64,000 bases of DNA from Orthonyx spaldingii (taxonomy: Eukaryota > Chordata > Aves > Passeriformes > Orthonychidae): the NCBI GenBank assembly GCA_013397795.1, contig VZTJ01005553.1:3433208-3497207 (forward strand), read 5' to 3'. The notes below the pieces were generated by a model that worked only from the letters and a program-made list of their open reading frames with translations, did no database searches and was not told where the DNA came from. Each line of letters starts with the position of its first letter. Position 1 is the first letter of the stretch. This document shows positions 61,255 through 64,000 of this stretch, in pieces. A program made the position numbers and the translations under genes.

Positions 61255-64000
61255 TTTATGTTTGAAAGCTTGAAGATGCTTTTGGCCCCTCCTCTCCCCG
61301 CCCCATGTGCACAGTTTCAGATCCATTGCTTATTGACTGATAGACTTATTGATGAATTCTACAGCAGTGATCCAGCCCAGGGAGGTCAGCAGGGTGCACT
61401 TACTAGCAGAACAGGCTTGGGTGTGCTTCAGAACTACTCCTCCCTGCACAGCTCTTTCAGTATGCATATCACATCTCCCTGCTTGTAGCAGGCTGATGAG
61501 TGTGTGCAGTTAGTGCAGGCACACACATACTTCTGCGCTTTCCCTGAAAGTGGAGCATTAGCAACTGCAGTCAAAACGCACCGTTGCTCCTTCAGCTCTG
61601 ATCCGAGCAGCAACTGTCTAATTCTGTCTGGAGGAACTAGGAGACAGCACTGGAGGCAAGTTTAAAAAGGACCTAGTGACACCCTGCTGTCACATCTGGT
61701 TTCATGGATCTACTTATTAGTAGTCCATTTAAAATTACTTTCCTAGTCCCATCTGTAGTGCACATTCTTGAGAAGTGGCTGGCTGGGAAGGAAGGAGCAC
61801 ACTGCTGAAGGTAGGTTGCAGTCCTCTTTACCTTGCATCTTGTGCTGAATTTTTTTATCTGTGTATCTCACTTGCAGACATCCCTGGTATATGCAGCTTT
61901 CCACTGAGAGCTGATGGAGAAGGGCTTTAACAAATCATAGCATTAGAAATAAATAGACAGGTAATTTGTTTTGGGTTTTTTTTTACCTTTAATTTAGCCA
62001 TACTGATTGTTTGTTAAGGGTCAAAATTTAATGACTGGATTAAACTTTCAGGAACGATGACAACTCTGACAGCATTTAGCATCACAAGCAAATAGACTGC
62101 TGTTATTTCTATCAGGGCAAAATGTCCATTCATTGGTTGTTTAACTGTGGACATGGAACAACGCTTTCAAAAGGATATGTTTATTAAATATGGGCTGTGT
62201 ATGCACTGCCAGCTGACATTTGCACGCATGTTTTGAAATTGGAAAAAAAGACTCTTTCTTTAACTTTCAAAATGCTCCGGACAGCAGCACACTTCTTTAG
62301 AAAACAGGAGTGAGCCAGGCTTTTCATTTCACTTAAGTTCTTTTACTGGCATGTATTCATCTGGTAAAAAGTCTTTGCCAAATACAAGAAGTTTGCTGTT
62401 ATTGCATTTCCATAAATGTAACAGCTGTGAAGAGCATGAATATTCATAGTGTTTGGATTTTTGTTCCAAAGATTTTTATGATAATTCTGACTTTTCAAAG
62501 GGGATGGGATCTTAGATCAAAGAATTATGCAGGTTGAGATATTGTGATAAGCCATATATGTTTCCTCAAAGAAACCCTAGTATAAATAAGCATATACTGC
62601 AGTACATAGCTGACTGTACCTGTTATTTACTTGCAGCCAACTTGCTCTGTTGCTTTTACTTGTGGATTCTTTTGCTAACAGGTCATCAGCAATGAAAATG
62701 AAGTACAGTTCAGATTCTGGTCTCTGATGGGATGTTGTTTCCCTAATGCTATACAGCTTCAAAACATATCCAAGACATTTCTGATATTATGATGATTAAA
62801 TTTTAACTTGGTACATCTTGCATTTTCACTTACTGAAAACTTATTTTGGGATGTTTCTAAGGTCAAAGAAACCCACTGCTAGCTCAGTTATTTTAAGGAT
62901 GTAAAGTGATTTGAGTAATCTTTCCTTAGGAAAATTCTCCTATCAGTAGTTTATCAAAATTATACGAGCAGCAGAGATGGTCCTCCTCTGCAGGTAGAAT
63001 GGTCTTGAAAATACATAGGCAGCATGTGTGCATGTGTGTCTAGAGATAATTCATCGAGAAAATTTAAATAATCCTAGCTGCCTCCAGATCTCAATGACTT
63101 CTCTGTTACTAAAAATATCCTATTAACGGGTCATACTGCAGATTTCTGTAACTTCATGGTGAAGAAAACAACTAGACAGGAATTGTGTTGTATAAAACTG
63201 CCTCAGAAACCCTCTTAAGGCTGGTTGTAATTGTTTCTTTAAAAATCTTCTCAGTACTTGGGAAGTGCCGGGAGCTGTGGAGTACCTGCCTCTCAAAAGT
63301 GTGGCAAGTGGAGCTATCCATGCGTGCTCAAAGTGAATTTAACGTTCCTAATGTCCAGGGGCACCTCTTTGGCAGACTGTCCTCATTCGGGATGGACCGT
63401 CCTGCTCACCACTGGCAAGGTCAGCCTGGCTGGAGAGCTGTGCCTCCCAGCTGCTCCAGCCCTCAGCCGGAGCTGGGCTGTCACTTAGTGTCTCCTCCTC
63501 AGGGGATGGGGAAAAAAACTCTTTGTCCCTTTCATCTGTCATTTTTAATGACAGCTGAATCAGTCTGATGCTTAGGTGGAAAGTTTCTGTTCGTCCCCTC
63601 CTATCCACCCCCCCTCCACACAGTGGATATGCAGGGACTGCAGACATGAAATACATTTAAATATGTATGAAAAAAAGAGCAATTTAATGGGTCAGATCCT
63701 GTTTCCAGGGAGAGGAAATCAGACGAATCTCCTGAAATCAGTAGGAAGTTGTTTACATGAACAGAAGTTGTTTGCAGAGGTGCAAACTGGTGCAAAATCA
63801 CACTTTCCGTTGGTGCTGTTTGAATTTCTGTGACCTGAAGACCTGGCTCTGTTCCTTTAAAGCTTGGGTTTATTCCAGGAAAAGTAGCCAAAATGGGGAC
63901 TGTCTCTTTTCACTCACTAGGAAAAAACCTGCCTGTGTACGGTGACAACAACAGATATCTGAGAGCAAACACCTTTTTTCTTTCCCCTCACCAAAGCCTA
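61255..64000. other. No supported gene; possible conserved non-coding DNA
   Basis: More GC-rich and less A/T-run-rich than the rest, with no repeat family recognised. Patches around 62040-62460 and 63230-63560 look like unique, information-rich sequence. Opposite-strand overlapping frames (63185-63891, up to 127 codons) have no domain. The palindrome at 63536-63554 is listed separately. Confidence 0.35.
63536..63554. promoter_or_regulatory. Inverted TGACAG pair (TALE-homeodomain-like site)
   Basis: CTGTCATT and AATGACAG are perfect 8-bp inverted repeats with a TTT spacer. TGACAG is the core bound by MEIS/TGIF-type factors, and ATTA/TAAT by other homeodomains. The motif is direct; binding is inference. 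Confidence 0.3.

Noticed and set aside
63185..63891. Cluster of overlapping 76-127 codon frames as an exon
   Set aside because: Frames overlap on both strands with no domain; raised GC alone lengthens chance frames.

Overview
This window looks like a stretch of bird nuclear genome, either intergenic or deep intronic. The main evidence is about fifteen CR1 LINE fragments, most of them 5'-truncated 3' ends with the avian hallmarks: the 'GTGAGGCACTGGCACAGG' / 'TTGCCCAGAGAAGCTGTGG' segment and the terminal ATTCTATG octamer. There are also five long terminal repeats (LTRs) of avian endogenous retroviruses. Three are near complete with short target-site duplications. The sequence is AT-rich overall. 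One assembly gap (57931-58009) follows a T run. No protein-coding gene, tRNA, rRNA, CRISPR array or operon-like organisation can be supported. The longest open frames (up to 163 codons) are either derived from repeats or of a length expected by chance in this much DNA.

Left third (1-22 kb): mostly single-copy AT-rich DNA. It holds a CR1 with two internal deletions (2.0-2.4 kb), an A/C-rich simple tract (4.7 kb), minus-strand CR1 ends at 13.3 and 19.1 kb, a plus-strand CR1 at 15.2 kb, an ancient CR1 reverse-transcriptase relic at 16.1-16.9 kb and a minus-strand solo LTR at 20.2-20.7 kb. The most striking structure is a pair of inverted 189-bp segments (7426-7614 and 12219-12407) that differ at one position and match no repeat family I recognise. 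A short array fitting the heat-shock-element consensus lies at 11.8 kb.

Middle third (22-43 kb): long stretches without recognisable features, two minus-strand LTR ends either side of an ancient CR1 (25.4-26.7 kb), a pure 18-unit ATTCT pentanucleotide array (30.2 kb), and CR1 ends at 32.4, 36.0 and 41.0 kb.

Right third (43-64 kb): CR1 ends at 43.2, 45.0, 46.7, 51.4, 54.2 and 59.7 kb, two plus-strand solo LTRs (44.2 and 49.8 kb), an orphan CR1-tail octamer array (52.3 kb), and a terminal 3 kb that looks more like conserved non-coding DNA than the rest.

No set of genes works together here. The biology visible is repeat insertion and decay, recombination to solo LTRs, microsatellite growth, one recent-looking inverted duplication, and a few candidate regulatory palindromes. 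All family names rest on recognising consensus-like motifs by eye, and most boundaries are good to about 10-30 bp.
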